Source: Halopseudomonas pelagia
GTDB taxonomy: Bacteria > Pseudomonadota > Gammaproteobacteria > Pseudomonadales > Pseudomonadaceae
Direction: 5' to 3'
DNA: 64,000 nt
NCBI RefSeq assembly: GCF_009497895.1
Contig: NZ_CP033116.1
Location: forward strand, 4,464,001-4,528,000
In this document: positions 39,438 to 50,272 of the stretch, piece after piece
Layout: every line of letters begins with the position of its first letter
Position numbering within the stretch: position 1 is the stretch's first letter
Program-made: the position numbers and the translations under genes
The notes under the pieces: generated by a model
Database searches by the model: none
What the model was told of the DNA's origin: nothing
The model's input: only the letters and a program-made list of their open reading frames with translations

Positions 39438-39446
39438 TGCTATAGT
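39438..39446 (+). promoter_or_regulatory. Extended -10 promoter of trxA
   Basis: TGCTATAGT: TGn followed by TATAGT, 45 bp before the trxA start. Upstream TTCCGC is a poor -35. A tandem cccttgatc repeat lies between it and the ribosome site. Confidence 0.5.
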
Positions 39447-39490
39447 GCTCGGCAATAAGCCCTTGATCCCTTGATCCCCTGGAGAAACGA

Positions 39491-39817
39491 ATGAGTGATT
39501 TGATCGTGCATGTCACCGACGGCAGCTTCGACAGCGAAGTGCTGAAGGCAGATGGCCCCGTGCTGGTGGACTACTGGGCCGAATGGTGTGGCCCGTGCAA
39601 GATGATTGCGCCGGTGCTGGATGAGATTGCCAAGGAATACGAAGGCAAGCTGAAGATCTGCAAACTGAACATCGACGAGAACGCTGACACCCCGCCGAAA
39701 TATGGCGTGCGTGGCATTCCGACGCTGATGCTGTTCAAGGGCGGCAATATCGAAGCCACCAAAGTCGGCGCGCTGTCCAAGTCGCAATTGGCTGCCTTCC
39801 TTGACAGCAACATCTGA
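39491..39817 (+). CDS. trxA: Thioredoxin 1
   Basis: 108 aa. Active site [19 protein letters not shown], cis-Pro in [14 protein letters not shown]. Full length for TrxA. CTGGAGAAACGA precedes the ATG. Between ppx (divergent) and rho, the order known from pseudomonads; a good terminator separates it from rho. Confidence 0.98.
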   Translation: MSDLIVHVTDGSFDSEVLKADGPVLVDYWAEWCGPCKMIAPVLDEIAKEYEGKLKICKLNIDENADTPPKYGVRGIPTLMLFKGGNIEATKVGALSKSQLAAFLDSNI

Positions 39818-39825
39818 TTGATTGT

Positions 39826-39860
39826 CCCCCGACAGGATTTTTTTAGGTCGGGGGCATTTT
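39826..39860 (+). terminator. Rho-independent terminator of trxA
   Basis: Stem cccccgac (39826-39833) and gtcggggg (39847-39854), 8 bp, followed by CATTTTT. Nine bp after the trxA stop. Confidence 0.88.
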
Positions 39861-39862
39861 TC

Positions 39863-40032
39863 TGCTTGTCAGCTATGGACGTCATCCATCAGCAGTGCTA
39901 GATTTGCCCATCAATTCCTTGTCGCACCCTGCGGCCGTGGCTTCCCAACATCAGCCAAACCCATCGCCCCATAGCCTTATGGCGGCCTGTTACTAACCCG
40001 TCCTGCCGAAAGACACATATCCTACCGACCCT
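39863..40032 (+). promoter_or_regulatory. C-rich leader of rho
   Basis: 170 bp before rho. From about 39905 to 40010 the top strand is rich in C and poor in G (gcccatcaattcc, gcaccctgcggcc, caaacccatcgccccatagcc), like rut sites. Autogenous control of rho by Rho-dependent termination in its leader is known in E. coli. No clear ribosome-binding sequence precedes the rho ATG. The promoter is not clear. Confidence 0.45.
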
Positions 40033-41298
40033 ATGAACCTGACTGAACTCAAACAAAAGCCAATTACCGAACTGCTGGAAATCGCCGAACAGATGGGCCT
40101 GGAAAATATGGGCCGGTCGCGTAAACAGGACGTGATTTTCGCCACTCTGAAGAAACACGCCAAAGGCGGTGAAGACATTCACGGTGACGGCGTACTGGAA
40201 ATTCTCCAGGACGGTTTTGGTTTCCTGCGCTCCGCAGACTCTTCTTATCTGGCCGGCCCTGATGACATCTATGTCTCGCCCAGCCAGATCCGGCGTTTCA
40301 ACCTGCGTACCGGTGACACCATTGCCGGCAAGATTCGCCCACCGAAAGACGGTGAACGCTATTTTGCGCTGCTGAAAGTTGATTCGATCAACTTCGACAA
40401 GCCGGAAAACACCAAGAGCAAGATCCTCTTCGAAAACCTGACGCCGCTGTTCCCGACCAAGCGTCTGACCATGGAAGCTGGTAACGGCTCCACAGAAGAT
40501 CTGATGGCGCGCATCATTGATCTGTGCGCACCCATCGGCAAGGGTCAACGCGGCCTGCTGGTAGCACCACCGAAAGCCGGTAAGACGCTGATGCTGCAGA
40601 ACATCGCGGCTAACATTGCACGCAACAATCCCGAGTGCCATCTGATCGTACTGCTGATCGACGAGCGTCCGGAAGAAGTGACCGAAATGCAGCGCACCGT
40701 GCGCGGTGAAGTGGTCGCATCGACCTTCGACGAGCCGCCGAGCCGTCACGTGCAAGTCGCCGAGATGGTTATCGAAAAGGCCAAGCGCCTGGTTGAGCAC
40801 AAGAAAGACGTGATCATCCTGCTCGACTCCATCACCCGTCTGGCTCGCGCCTACAACACCGTGATCCCCAGCTCCGGCAAGGTATTGACAGGTGGTGTGG
40901 ATGCCCACGCACTGGAAAAACCCAAGCGTTTCTTCGGCGCCGCGCGGAACATCGAGGAAGGCGGCAGCCTGACCATTATCGCCACCGCACTGGTCGATAC
41001 CGGCTCGAAGATGGACGAAGTGATCTACGAGGAATTCAAAGGCACCGGCAACATGGAGATCCACCTGGATCGCAAGATTGCCGAGAAGCGAGTATTCCCG
41101 GCGATCAACATCAACCGTTCCGGTACGCGCCGCGAAGAGTTGCTGACCAGCGAAGATGAACTGCAACGGATGTGGATCTTGCGCAAGATCCTGCACTCGA
41201 TGGACGAAATCGCCGCGATTGAATTCCTCCTTGATCGTCTGAAAGACACCAAGACCAACGATGAATTCTTCCAGTCGATGAAGCGCAGCAAGAACTAA
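40033..41298 (+). CDS. rho: Transcription termination factor Rho
   Basis: 421 aa hexameric RNA helicase. N-terminal Rho_N ([20 protein letters not shown]), cold-shock-type RNA-binding domain ([20 protein letters not shown]), ATPase domain with Walker A PPKAGKT, Walker [19 protein letters not shown] loop near [18 protein letters not shown] and R loop. Ends [10 protein letters not shown]. Very conserved; no insertion. Followed by copies of the dispersed repeat and ubiD. Confidence 0.99.
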   Translation: MNLTELKQKPITELLEIAEQMGLENMGRSRKQDVIFATLKKHAKGGEDIHGDGVLEILQDGFGFLRSADSSYLAGPDDIYVSPSQIRRFNLRTGDTIAGKIRPPKDGERYFALLKVDSINFDKPENTKSKILFENLTPLFPTKRLTMEAGNGSTEDLMARIIDLCAPIGKGQRGLLVAPPKAGKTLMLQNIAANIARNNPECHLIVLLIDERPEEVTEMQRTVRGEVVASTFDEPPSRHVQVAEMVIEKAKRLVEHKKDVIILLDSITRLARAYNTVIPSSGKVLTGGVDAHALEKPKRFFGAARNIEEGGSLTIIATALVDTGSKMDEVIYEEFKGTGNMEIHLDRKIAEKRVFPAININRSGTRREELLTSEDELQRMWILRKILHSMDEIAAIEFLLDRLKDTKTNDEFFQSMKRSKN

Positions 41299-41350
41299 GC
41301 TGCAAGCACCAAGCCTCAAGCTGCAACCAGCCCCGCGCTGCTTGCAGCTT
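41297..41350 (+). repeat. Dispersed inverted repeat after rho
   Basis: Arms aagctgcaagc (41297-41307) and gcttgcagctt (41340-41350) are perfect complements; an inner copy of caagcctcaagctgcaa lies in the loop. It starts in the rho stop codon. Same family as the his-operon repeats. It may serve as the rho 3' end. Confidence 0.8.
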
Positions 41351-41433
41351 GTTGCACTTTACGCCACCCGACAGGCTCTTTTGTCGGCATAATGTGCTTC
41401 CAACCAGACACCCCAGGCTGACGCAATCCCCGG

Positions 41434-41468
41434 ACTGCTTGCAGCTTGCCGCTTGAGGCTTGAAGCTC
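41434..41468 (+). repeat. Dispersed repeat copy directly before ubiD
   Basis: Contains tgcttgcagcttgccg and cttgaggcttgaagct, the same words as at 18260-18276 and 19064-19090. It ends 3 bp before the ubiD ATG and occupies the place where a ribosome-binding site would lie. Confidence 0.75.
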
Positions 41469-41470
41469 CG

Positions 41471-42937
41471 ATGCAATACTCCGATCTACGTGACTTCATC
41501 AAAGGCCTGGAACAGCGCGGCGAACTCAAGCGCATCCAGACGCCCGTCTCCCCCGTCCTGGAAATGACCGAAATTTGTGACCGCACCCTGCGCAAGGGCG
41601 GCCCGGCGCTGCTGTTTGAAAATCCCACCGGCTACAGCATGCCGGTACTTGGCAACCTGTTCGGCACCCCGCAACGGGTGGCCATGGGCATGGGCGCGGA
41701 AGAGGTCAGCGAGCTGCGCGAGATCGGTAAGCTGCTGGCGTTTCTCAAGGAGCCCGATCCACCGAAAGGTCTGAAGGATGCCTGGTCGAAACTGCCGATA
41801 TTCAAAAAAGTCATCTCCATGGCGCCCAAGGTGGTGCGTGATGCCCCCTGCCAGGCACTTATCCAGGAAGGCGAAGACGTTGATCTGAGCAGCATCCCGG
41901 TACAAACCTGCTGGCCCGGCGATGCCGGCCCGCTGATTACCTGGGGTCTGGTGGTGACCAAGGGGCCGAACAAGGAACGGCAGAATCTGGGCATCTATCG
42001 TCAGCAGGTGATTGGCCGCAACAAGTTGATCATGCGCTGGCTGAGCCATCGCGGCGGCGCACTGGACTTCAAGGACTGGTGCGAAAAGCACCCGGGCGAG
42101 CCTTTTCCGATTGCTGTTGCACTGGGCGCCGATCCGGCGACCATTCTCGGCGCAGTCACACCGGTGCCCGATAGCCTGTCCGAATATGCCTTCGCCGGCC
42201 TGCTACGCGGCCAGCGCACCGAACTGGTCAAATGCCGCGGCTCCAATCTGCAGGTGCCGGCCAGTGCCGAGATCGTGCTCGAAGGCGTGATCCATCCTGG
42301 CGAGATGGCCGATGAGGGTCCCTTTGGCGACCACACCGGCTACTACAATGAGGTCGATCGCTTCCCGGTATTTACCGTCGAGCGCATTACCAGCCGGGAA
42401 AAGCCGATTTATCACAGCACCTATACCGGTCGGCCGCCGGATGAGCCGGCGATTCTTGGTGTGGCACTGAATGAAGTTTTCGTGCCGATTCTGCAGAAGC
42501 AGTTTCCGGAAATCACCGATTTCTATTTGCCACCGGAGGGCTGTTCCTACCGCATGGCGGTGGTGTCGATGAAAAAACAGTACCCGGGCCACGCCAAGCG
42601 CGTGATGCTCGGCGTATGGAGTTTCCTCCGCCAGTTCATGTACACCAAATTCGTGATCGTCACCGATGACGATATTAATATCCGCGACTGGAATGACGTG
42701 ATCTGGGCCATTACCACGCGCATGGATCCCAAGCGCGATACGGTAATGATCGACAATACGCCGATCGATTATCTGGACTTCGCCTCACCGGTCTCCGGCC
42801 TGGGCAGCAAGATGGGGCTGGATGCGACCAACAAGTGGCCAGGCGAAACCAGCCGCGAATGGGGCGTCGCCATCAGTCAGGACCCAGCAGTGAAGCAGCG
42901 GGTGGACAGCATCTGGGCGGAACTGGGGATTGACTGA
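41471..42937 (+). CDS. ubiD: 4-hydroxy-3-polyprenylbenzoate decarboxylase
   Basis: 488 aa prenylated-FMN enzyme of ubiquinone synthesis. N-terminal [38 protein letters not shown]; Glu of the catalytic region in [21 protein letters not shown]-terminal [12 protein letters not shown]. Length is normal. Start at 41471, without a good ribosome site because the repeat lies directly upstream; an ATG 18 bp earlier lies inside the repeat. Its stop overlaps the next gene by 8 bp. Confidence 0.97.
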   Translation: MQYSDLRDFIKGLEQRGELKRIQTPVSPVLEMTEICDRTLRKGGPALLFENPTGYSMPVLGNLFGTPQRVAMGMGAEEVSELREIGKLLAFLKEPDPPKGLKDAWSKLPIFKKVISMAPKVVRDAPCQALIQEGEDVDLSSIPVQTCWPGDAGPLITWGLVVTKGPNKERQNLGIYRQQVIGRNKLIMRWLSHRGGALDFKDWCEKHPGEPFPIAVALGADPATILGAVTPVPDSLSEYAFAGLLRGQRTELVKCRGSNLQVPASAEIVLEGVIHPGEMADEGPFGDHTGYYNEVDRFPVFTVERITSREKPIYHSTYTGRPPDEPAILGVALNEVFVPILQKQFPEITDFYLPPEGCSYRMAVVSMKKQYPGHAKRVMLGVWSFLRQFMYTKFVIVTDDDINIRDWNDVIWAITTRMDPKRDTVMIDNTPIDYLDFASPVSGLGSKMGLDATNKWPGETSREWGVAISQDPAVKQRVDSIWAELGID

Positions 42938-43925
42938 CTCCGCCGTGTCGCCCGGTTTTGCGGTAACCTTGCAGCCCTCCGGCCACAAGCTTGAACTGCT
43001 GCCGGGTGAACGTATTCTCGACGGCGCCCGTCGAATGGGTTTCAGCGCTCCGCAGAGCTGCCGTAACGGCAACTGCCATATCTGTGCCGCCAGGCTGCTC
43101 AGTGGCAGCGCTCGGCAGACCGGGCAGATCCTGACGGACGGCGAACTTTATACCTGTGTAGCCGAGCCGCTGCAGGACTGCGAACTTTTTTGGGAGGGTA
43201 TTTTGGCTCCAAACGAATTACCGCTGAATGATATCGCCTGTCAGGTCACTGCCTGCGAACCGATGGGCGGCGACGTGTGGCGTGTCATGTTGCGGATGCC
43301 CGCTGGCAAGTCACTGCACTTCCATGCCGGCCAGTATCTGTTGCTCAAGCGTCCCGATGGTGAAGCTTCGGCGTTCTCCATCGCTTCTGCGCCGCATGAA
43401 GGTCGCAACCTGGAGCTGCATATTCTCGGACGGGAGCCGGCTACGCTGGAGCTGATCGAGTCCCTGCGCCGCGAACGGATTGCCCACGTGCAGATCCCGC
43501 TGGGCGACTGCCACCTGGCACTGCTGCCTGATCGTCCCATCGTGCTGATTGCTGCCGGCACCGGCCTGTCACAGATGCAGAGCATGGTGCAGCACTTGCT
43601 GAATGTCGGCTTCAGTCATGCGATACATCTTTATTGGGGTGTGCGCCATGGTGACGAGCTGTATCAAGCGGCGCACTGGGAGTCCTGGCAACAGAACGAC
43701 AAACTGGTGCTGCACAAAATCGTCAGCGACCACCCGGAATGGACAGGCCGTCACGGCCTGCTGCATCAAGCCATCAGCGAGGATCTGGGTGATTTGAGCC
43801 AGTACGAGTTCTATGTCAGTGGTTCGCCGGCGATGGTCTATGCCACGCTGGATGCCTTGAGTGAAGCCGGCATGCCTGCTGAGCAGATGCATGCCGACGC
43901 TTTCAGCTACGCACCGCGCAGCTGA
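42930..43925 (+). CDS. 2Fe-2S flavin reductase (CDP-6-deoxy-delta-3,4-glucoseen reductase-like)
   Basis: 331 aa electron-transfer protein. N-terminal plant-type ferredoxin domain with [18 protein letters not shown] and later LYTCVAEPL (four Cys ligands), then an FAD domain ([12 protein letters not shown]) and an NAD(P)-binding domain ([35 protein letters not shown]). In pseudomonads this gene follows ubiD; the common name is by similarity only, and a role in providing electrons in quinone or flavin metabolism is a guess. Start TTG inside the ubiD stop; a GTG at 42945 is an alternative. Confidence 0.85.
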   Translation: MTDSAVSPGFAVTLQPSGHKLELLPGERILDGARRMGFSAPQSCRNGNCHICAARLLSGSARQTGQILTDGELYTCVAEPLQDCELFWEGILAPNELPLNDIACQVTACEPMGGDVWRVMLRMPAGKSLHFHAGQYLLLKRPDGEASAFSIASAPHEGRNLELHILGREPATLELIESLRRERIAHVQIPLGDCHLALLPDRPIVLIAAGTGLSQMQSMVQHLLNVGFSHAIHLYWGVRHGDELYQAAHWESWQQNDKLVLHKIVSDHPEWTGRHGLLHQAISEDLGDLSQYEFYVSGSPAMVYATLDALSEAGMPAEQMHADAFSYAPRS

Positions 43926-43945
43926 AAGCGCAGACGCTACTCATC

Positions 43946-45181
43946 TCACCGGGGAGCTGGCATCGGCAGGTCGGGCAGGTCGTTGGCCATCAGTTCGAAA
44001 CCCTGACGCAACATGGCCTGACTAGCCGCTTGATCGCCCAGATGCTCCAGTAGCCGCACCAGCTCTGCACAGGTCTGGATATCACGCTTGCTGCCATAAC
44101 TGGCTTCCAGATACTCCCGAGCCTTGCCCCACAGACTATTGCGCAATGCCAGACGCCCCAACGCGAGCAACAGAGTGGCGTTGTGCGGGTGCTCGGCCAG
44201 CCAATGCTCGGCAGTAGTCAACTGACGGGCCGGATCCTTGCCCTGAACCAGACCATAAAGGTGCACCAAGCGCTCGTTGAAGTTCTGACGTAACGCATGG
44301 CGCAACGTCTCTTCTGCCAGCTCTGTTTGACCCAGTGCGCGTAGCTGCAGGCAGTAGACCTCTATCAGTGCGGGATCCTGCTTCAACGTCTTCGGCAGCG
44401 GCTCCCAGACCGCCGTCACCGCATTGGTCTGCCCTGGCTCCTGATGCTGACCGCGCTGACCGGCCTGCGTCAGCAGGGCGATATATACCTGATGTTCCAG
44501 TGCCTGTTGCTCGGCAGGCTTGAGCAACTTGTGCCGACGCAGCTCAGGGAGCAATTGCTCCAGACGGTTCCAGTCCTCCAGGCGTGCATACAGCTGGCCC
44601 ATCAACTTCAGTGCATACAGATGCTTGGGGTGATCCTTGCGCAAGCGCGTCAAGGTGGCTAGCGCCTGCTCCAGTTGGCCGCGGGCAATCTGCAACTGCG
44701 CCTGGGTCACGGCAATCGCCACGTCTGCCTTCGGCGTGGTTTCGTAGGCTTCTCGCAGCAGGCTGTCGCACTCGACATAATCTTCCAGTTCGTGCGCCGC
44801 ACGCGCCGCTGCCAGATAGTTGATCAGTGGCTGCTCGGTATGCGGCGCCGAGCGTTTCAGCAGCCGCAGCGCATTACTCCAATGACCTTCGGCAAATTCC
44901 AGCAAACCGCGCGTGGCCACCTGATTGGCTCGGCGCTCACGATTGTGCCGGGACCAGGGATTGATACGCCGCCCAGAGACATTCAGCACCCGGATCACTG
45001 CGCGTAGCAGTGACAGCAGGAGCCACAGCGCCAATAGAAAACCCACACCGACCCAGATACTGGTCTCGATCGACATGTTGCGCCAGGCAATCAATATGTA
45101 ACCGGGATCCTCGGCTACCGCCATGCCCAGCAGCGCTGCGACCAGCAGCACGGCGAGGATGGCCAGATAACTTTTACTCAT
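43946..45181 (-). CDS. hemY: HemY-like TPR protein of the hem operon
   Basis: 411 aa. Two N-terminal membrane helices (YLAILAVLLVAALLGMAVA and SIWVGVGFLLALWLLLSLLR) followed by HemY_N and TPR-like helices (ALRLLKRSAPHTEQPLINYL, ALATLTRLRKDHPKHLYALK). This HemY is not protoporphyrinogen oxidase; its precise task near heme synthesis is unclear. 4-bp overlap with hemX. Convergent with the flavin reductase gene (20 bp between stops). Confidence 0.93.
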   Translation of the reverse strand: MSKSYLAILAVLLVAALLGMAVAEDPGYILIAWRNMSIETSIWVGVGFLLALWLLLSLLRAVIRVLNVSGRRINPWSRHNRERRANQVATRGLLEFAEGHWSNALRLLKRSAPHTEQPLINYLAAARAAHELEDYVECDSLLREAYETTPKADVAIAVTQAQLQIARGQLEQALATLTRLRKDHPKHLYALKLMGQLYARLEDWNRLEQLLPELRRHKLLKPAEQQALEHQVYIALLTQAGQRGQHQEPGQTNAVTAVWEPLPKTLKQDPALIEVYCLQLRALGQTELAEETLRHALRQNFNERLVHLYGLVQGKDPARQLTTAEHWLAEHPHNATLLLALGRLALRNSLWGKAREYLEASYGSKRDIQTCAELVRLLEHLGDQAASQAMLRQGFELMANDLPDLPMPAPR

Positions 45182-46635
45182 TCCGAGGCCTCCCCATTAC
45201 CCGTGGCCGGTGCGCGGCGGCTCTGGATATAGGCCGCCAGGCCCTGCTCCAACGGCGAGAGATCCGGCGGCTCGAGGCTCACGTTTTCTTCGGCAAGACT
45301 CTCAATCTGGCCCTGCATGGCCTGAACCTGGGGGTTTTCCATCTCGAAATATCGACGCAATATGCTGTCGGCCTGCTCCAGGCTGGTCTCATAGACCTCC
45401 TGCTCGCCACGCAACGCAGCCCATTGAGCCTGTTCCATGGTCAGTTGCAGGGTCCGCTGCACGCGCTGCAACTCGGCCTCATCCAACAACGGTGTGATGA
45501 CTTTGCCACGCTGGAAGTCCACGCGCACGTAGCGCTCCAAACGCATCAACACACGTTCGGCGCGAGTGCGGCGGGCCAGACGATCTTCGTATTCCTCTTC
45601 GACGCTGACCTCTTCCGGATCGAATACCGGCACCGGCAACGCGACCAGACGCTCCACCTGTTCACTCATTGCCGCCAGGCGCAGAAAGACACCCGCGCGG
45701 TCAATTTCCGGCAGCGCTCTCAGCTCACCCTGAAACTGCGCCAGTTGCTCGCGCACGGCAAAAACACCGCTGTCAGGTTGTGCTCGCAGGATACCGTCGA
45801 CCGCCGTAAGCAACTCGCGTGCAGAGGTCACATCCTGCGAAGCAAGCAACCGCAGGCTGGCGAGCCGGACCAGGTACTCTGCCTCAGCCAGTTTCCAGTC
45901 GGACTGCGCATCACCCTGAAGGGTATCCAGCCGCTGACTGATGGCCTGCTGACTGCGCTGCATCTCGGCGCTCAGGCGCTCGACCTGCTGCCACTCATCG
46001 GCATTGGGCAAACCCTCAAGCCGCTGATCGAAGGCCTGCTGCTGTTGCTGCTGGGCAGACTGCAACTGGGCAACCTGCTCGGCCAAGGTCGCTCCCTCAA
46101 GCTGACGCTGGTCAGCCTGATACCACTGCCAGGCACTCAAGCCCAGAGCAGCCAATGCCACCAATAGGGCCAGACCCGACAGACCGCGACCCGGACCCGC
46201 TGTTTTGGCCGGCGGCTTCGGAGGCGCGCCACCCGGTGGCGTCGTTTTGCTTGAGGCCGAGCCCGCAGTCGTCTTGGACTTGAAGGAATCGGAAACGGTA
46301 GGTTCGCTAAGCGGCTTGCTAGTGCCGGTTTTATCCGTGCCCGGCCTGTCCACTCCCGAAGAGAGGGAAGGTGCGCCGGTAGCAGTTGCCGCTGAAGCAG
46401 CGCTGGTGGACGGCTCAGTAGATGCTTTCGGCTGGGTCTCGGGTTTGGCTGTCTGCTCACCGCCCAACGGCTTCGCCGGTTTAGCTGCGAAAGCTGAATC
46501 GGAGGCTGGTTTGGAGGCGGAATCGGAAGCGGGATCGGAAGCGGGATCGGAAGTCGGCGGTGCACCGAGCGGCCCGGTAGTGGGGATATCCTGCTCGTCC
46601 TTGCCGCTGTTGTTGTTCTGGTCTGTCGGTTTCAC
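45178..46635 (-). CDS. hemX: HemX-like membrane protein
   Basis: 485 aa, named as uroporphyrinogen-III C-methyltransferase-like HemX but without a SAM domain. Residues 1-150 are disordered, rich in Ala, Pro, Ser, Thr and Lys, with the SDPA repeat. One membrane helix (GLALLVALAALGLSAWQWY at about 160), then coiled coil (QLQSAQQQQQQAFDQRLEG) and a helical periplasmic part. 4-bp overlap with hemY, 13 bp after hemD. Confidence 0.92.
   Translation of the reverse strand: MKPTDQNNNSGKDEQDIPTTGPLGAPPTSDPASDPASDSASKPASDSAFAAKPAKPLGGEQTAKPETQPKASTEPSTSAASAATATGAPSLSSGVDRPGTDKTGTSKPLSEPTVSDSFKSKTTAGSASSKTTPPGGAPPKPPAKTAGPGRGLSGLALLVALAALGLSAWQWYQADQRQLEGATLAEQVAQLQSAQQQQQQAFDQRLEGLPNADEWQQVERLSAEMQRSQQAISQRLDTLQGDAQSDWKLAEAEYLVRLASLRLLASQDVTSARELLTAVDGILRAQPDSGVFAVREQLAQFQGELRALPEIDRAGVFLRLAAMSEQVERLVALPVPVFDPEEVSVEEEYEDRLARRTRAERVLMRLERYVRVDFQRGKVITPLLDEAELQRVQRTLQLTMEQAQWAALRGEQEVYETSLEQADSILRRYFEMENPQVQAMQGQIESLAEENVSLEPPDLSPLEQGLAAYIQSRRAPATGNGEASE
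46519..46554 (-). repeat. 12-bp tandem repeat in hemX
   Basis: Three units (ggaatcggaagc, gggatcggaagc, gggatcggaagt on the plus strand) encode the SDPA/SDSA repeats of the disordered HemX N-terminus. In frame; slippage would change the linker by four residues at a time. Confidence 0.8.
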
Positions 46636-46648
46636 GCTATTCCCCTTG

Positions 46649-47407
46649 TTACGTCAGCGGATGAGCCATCACGGCTTCGATCACGGCGCTATCGTCCGCG
46701 CCGTTACACACTATTATGTCCTTGCAGCCCAACTCGGCTGCGCGCTCAGCCACACGCTGGCTGGGCACCCAACAACGCCACCCGGCCTGTTCTGACCAAT
46801 TTTCGGCCGCCGCATGGCGCCAGTATTCCAGTGCCTGGACGCTAAGCACCAATATGCCCCTTGCGCCAGCCGCACTTGCTTCGGCAAGTCGCGCCGGTAG
46901 ATCCTGCGCAGCACAACGGCGATAAAGCTCCAGATAATCTACCTGTGCACCCTGTACCCGCAGCTGCTCGGCCAGATGCTCCCGCCCGCCAGTCCCGCGC
47001 CAGATCAGTACTTTCAGATCCCCGGGCTGCAATAGCGCCTGCCAACGCGGCAACGCCAGTACCGCTTCAGAATCCTGACCCTGATCCGGCACCTGGACTG
47101 TCAAACCGGCGGTTTGCAGAACCTCGGCCGTGCTTTTGCCTACCGCAAACCAGTCAATACCCACCGGCATCTGCGGCCAATAATCCTCAAGCCTTTCCAA
47201 CCCTAACCGCGCCGCCACCGGGCTGACTACAATCACTGCCTGAAAAAGGTCGATATTCAACAGCAATTGCCGCTGACTCGGCGTTTCCAGCTGCGGTTCG
47301 ATATGCAGCAACGGCATACCCTGGGTGCGCACATTCAGGTGATCCAGCTTACCCGCAAGACGCTGATTGTCTCCCTCGGACCGCGTCAGCAGCAGCACGC
47401 CGGTCAC
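46649..47407 (-). CDS. hemD: Uroporphyrinogen-III synthase
   Basis: 252 aa. Closes hydroxymethylbilane with ring D inversion. The sequence is weakly conserved in this family; seen are [51 protein letters not shown] and [15 protein letters not shown]. Position between hemC (4-bp overlap) and hemX supports it. Confidence 0.95.
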   Translation of the reverse strand: MTGVLLLTRSEGDNQRLAGKLDHLNVRTQGMPLLHIEPQLETPSQRQLLLNIDLFQAVIVVSPVAARLGLERLEDYWPQMPVGIDWFAVGKSTAEVLQTAGLTVQVPDQGQDSEAVLALPRWQALLQPGDLKVLIWRGTGGREHLAEQLRVQGAQVDYLELYRRCAAQDLPARLAEASAAGARGILVLSVQALEYWRHAAAENWSEQAGWRCWVPSQRVAERAAELGCKDIIVCNGADDSAVIEAVMAHPLT

Positions 47408-48342
47408 TGCGGCTGAGCATCCTGATAAACCGCGTCCAGAATCGCCTGGGCACCTTGCGCGAGCAAATCCTCGGCGACCTGGATACCCAGAGCCTCCGGT
47501 GCTGAATCAGCGCCAGAGGCTTGTGCGGTCAACAGCAGCGTGCCATCGGGATTTCCTACCATGCCGCGTAACCACAACTGCCCATCCGCCCGTTCGGCGT
47601 AACAGGCAATCGGCACCTGACAGCCGCCGTTAAGGTGCGTATTCAACGCCCGTTCGGCGCGCACGCGCAGCGCACTGTCTTCATCGTTCAACGGCGCCAG
47701 CAGCGCATGCAGTTCGGTATCGGCGCTGCGGCATTCGATGCCCACGGCACCCTGGCCGCCAGCCGGCAAACTTTCTTCCGGTGGCATTGCGTAGCGGATA
47801 CGCTGGTCAAAACCCAGGCGCATCAGGCCCGCTGCCGCAAGAATAATCGCGTCGTATTCGCCTGCATCGAGCTTGGCCAGCCGGGTATTAACGTTACCGC
47901 GTAGAAAGCGCACGGTCAGGTCCGGACGCCGGGCCATGATCTGCGCCTGCCGGCGCAGGCTCGAGGTGCCCACCACGCTGCCCTGCGGCAGATCGTCTAC
48001 ATGGTCAAAATGATTGGAAACGAAGGCGTCGCGCGGATCTTCCCGCTCGCAGATCACGTACAGGCCCAGACCTTCGGGAAAGGCCATGGGTACGTCTTTC
48101 ATCGAGTGTACTGCCAGATCGGCCTCGTCGTTGAGGATGGCTGTTTCCAGCTCCTTGACGAACAGACCCTTGCCACCAATTTTAGCCAGTGGCGAGTCGA
48201 GCAGTTGATCACCGCGACTGACCATGGGAACCAGGCTAACAGTCAACCCGGGGTGCAGTTGTTCGAGGCGCGCCTTTACATATTCGGCCTGCCACAGGGC
48301 CAGGGCGCTCTTGCGGGTGGCAATTCGCAGATGTCGACTCAT
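47404..48342 (-). CDS. hemC: Porphobilinogen deaminase (hydroxymethylbilane synthase)
   Basis: 312 aa. N-terminal [46 protein letters not shown]; dipyrromethane cofactor Cys in [14 protein letters not shown]. Start at 48342; a frame 7 codons longer exists but the shorter start is the family's. First gene of hemCDXY, 94 bp downstream of algR. Confidence 0.97.
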   Translation of the reverse strand: MSRHLRIATRKSALALWQAEYVKARLEQLHPGLTVSLVPMVSRGDQLLDSPLAKIGGKGLFVKELETAILNDEADLAVHSMKDVPMAFPEGLGLYVICEREDPRDAFVSNHFDHVDDLPQGSVVGTSSLRRQAQIMARRPDLTVRFLRGNVNTRLAKLDAGEYDAIILAAAGLMRLGFDQRIRYAMPPEESLPAGGQGAVGIECRSADTELHALLAPLNDEDSALRVRAERALNTHLNGGCQVPIACYAERADGQLWLRGMVGNPDGTLLLTAQASGADSAPEALGIQVAEDLLAQGAQAILDAVYQDAQPQ

Positions 48343-48436
48343 GGGATTCTCGATCAAAACCAATCCGCATGATACGCGATGCCCGGCTCAGCATCCACGC
48401 GGGTCTGTGTCGCAGGACGGATCGTGGAGCAGCAAT

Positions 48437-49186
48437 TCACAGTTGACCCATAAGCTTGCGCAAGCCCGGGACGTGCCGGCGGCTAACCGTCAGTGTCTCT
48501 TCGGACAAACCCTTGAGATGAAGCTGAAAATGCCCTACTGAGCTGCGCTGCAAGCGCTCGATGCGATGACGGGCGACCAGGGCGTTGCGATGGATGCGCA
48601 CGAAGTAGTCGCCGAATTCATCCTCCAGCGCCTTCAGCGGCTCATCCAACAGCACTTCGCCGTCCGTGTGGCGCAATGTGACGTACTTGTGGTCAGCAAT
48701 AAAATACAGCACCTCGTCGATCGGGATCAGCTCTACACCCTTGCGCGTTCTGGCACTGATATGGCTGCGCGCCTGGGCCGAGTCGCCCACCCCATTGACG
48801 CGGCCGAGACTGCACAACTGAACCCGGTTCAGTCTTTGCGCATTCGCCAGCGCGTCGGCGAGATCTTCGCTGCGAACCGGTTTGAGCAGATAGCCGACGG
48901 CACTGACGGCAAAAGCATCCAGCGCATACTCACCATGCGCGGTACAAAATATCACTGCCGGCGCATCCGGCATGTCACAGAGCTTGGCGGCGGCCTGCAG
49001 GCCGTCCATACCGGGCATGCGGATATCCAGCAGGACGATGTCCGGTTGCTGCTCTGCTACCAGCTGCAAGGCTTCATGGCCATTGGTGGCGCTTTCCAGC
49101 ATGGGTTCATAGCCGGGCAACGCTGTAATCAATCGAGCCAGTCTCTCTCTGGCCAGGGGCTCATCATCGGCGATAAGTACTTTCAT
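48437..49186 (-). CDS. algR: LytTR response regulator AlgR
   Basis: 249 aa. Receiver domain with acidic D7/D8 and phospho-acceptor D54 (DIVLLDIRMPGMDG), then a LytTR DNA-binding domain (about 140-245; VLYFIADHKYVTLRHTDGEV, VRIHRNALVARHRIERLQR). In P. aeruginosa AlgR controls alginate, type IV pili and other virulence traits with AlgZ. The stop-start distance to algZ is 3 bp, so they form one unit. Confidence 0.97.
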   Translation of the reverse strand: MKVLIADDEPLARERLARLITALPGYEPMLESATNGHEALQLVAEQQPDIVLLDIRMPGMDGLQAAAKLCDMPDAPAVIFCTAHGEYALDAFAVSAVGYLLKPVRSEDLADALANAQRLNRVQLCSLGRVNGVGDSAQARSHISARTRKGVELIPIDEVLYFIADHKYVTLRHTDGEVLLDEPLKALEDEFGDYFVRIHRNALVARHRIERLQRSSVGHFQLHLKGLSEETLTVSRRHVPGLRKLMGQL

Positions 49187-49189
49187 GCC

Positions 49190-50272
49190 TTAATGACTTC
49201 TCTGCAAAATGGACGATGGATGCTTACAAGGATAGACCAGCTTACTGAAGAAGCGCGGTCCATCACGCCAGGATTCAACTTTTGCCTCAGGCCCGAACAG
49301 GCCGGTGAGGCGGGCACGAATATTGTCTAGCGCCATACGCGCACCCTGATGGGAAACCTCTAAGGGTGGACAACTGTTTGATACCAGTAGTTCGACGTGA
49401 CCCTGTTGCCAACTGCCATCAATTTGAATATCGCCGCCCTCAAGACTCGGTTGCAGTCCGTGAAGAATGGCGTTCTCCAATAATGGCTGCAATGTCAGCA
49501 GCGGAATGGGTGTGTTCGGTGGCATCTGCTCGACCTGCCAGACCACCCGCAGCCGCTCGCCCAGGCGATACTGTTCTATACGCAGATAACCCTGGCAGAG
49601 CCGCAGCTCTTCCTCCCAGGTTGCCACGCCATCCGCTTCGGACAAGTTGGCGCGAAACAGATCCGCCAGATCCAGCACGGCGTTCTCGGCCTTGACCGGA
49701 GCGCTGCCAATCAGACTGACAATGCTGTTGAGACTGTTGAACAGAAAATGCGGGCGAATGCGCGATTGCAGCGACTGCAACCGCGCCTTGAGCTCGGCCT
49801 GTTCCTGACGCTGCCATTGCTGCTGCAGGTAAAAATAACGCAGCAGCAGACCGGTCATGATCAAGGCAATCAAACCATGCCGGAGCATCTGGCCCGGACG
49901 CAACTCCGGATAGCCGAGCATGCCGGCATCCAGCACCCAGTCAGCCATCACGGTAAAGAACAGAGTCAGGCCGACGACGACGGTGAAACACATCGCCAAG
50001 GCGACCAGCAATGCACGACGCTGCATCCAGCCCCGCAGACGGCAGAGCAGCGCAGCCGAGAGCAGCACTATCCATTGCACGAACAGCGAGGCCATGGCCA
50101 GACTCAGCCAGTCGAACGCCTCCGCCACCGGCACAGCCAGCACCCAGATCAGCACCAGCAATTCAGCCAGTACCACCAGGGTGAAAACCGCCATGGAGGA
50201 ACATAGATCGGGGAGGAAGAAATCTTCCCCCGCATAAGGTTTTTTGAGCAGTGTCCAGAGTCCGTTCTTCAT
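49190..50272 (-). CDS. algZ: Sensor histidine kinase AlgZ (FimS)
   Basis: 360 aa. N-terminal six-helix membrane sensor (about 25-150), then a His_kinase domain of the LytS type: phospho-acceptor His in [18 protein letters not shown] and the N box [13 protein letters not shown]. The ATP lid is short and glycine-poor, as known for AlgZ. Start at 50272 ([15 protein letters not shown]), where AlgZ normally begins. Divergent from argH by 101 bp. Confidence 0.95.
   Translation of the reverse strand: MKNGLWTLLKKPYAGEDFFLPDLCSSMAVFTLVVLAELLVLIWVLAVPVAEAFDWLSLAMASLFVQWIVLLSAALLCRLRGWMQRRALLVALAMCFTVVVGLTLFFTVMADWVLDAGMLGYPELRPGQMLRHGLIALIMTGLLLRYFYLQQQWQRQEQAELKARLQSLQSRIRPHFLFNSLNSIVSLIGSAPVKAENAVLDLADLFRANLSEADGVATWEEELRLCQGYLRIEQYRLGERLRVVWQVEQMPPNTPIPLLTLQPLLENAILHGLQPSLEGGDIQIDGSWQQGHVELLVSNSCPPLEVSHQGARMALDNIRARLTGLFGPEAKVESWRDGPRFFSKLVYPCKHPSSILQRSH

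Noticed and set aside
39898..41319. 473-aa open frame antisense to rho
   Set aside because: Lies opposite a highly conserved gene and has no recognisable domain.
41111..41476. Minus-strand frame through the rho-ubiD gap
   Set aside because: It is a translation of the dispersed repeats ([18 protein letters not shown]-type), not a gene.
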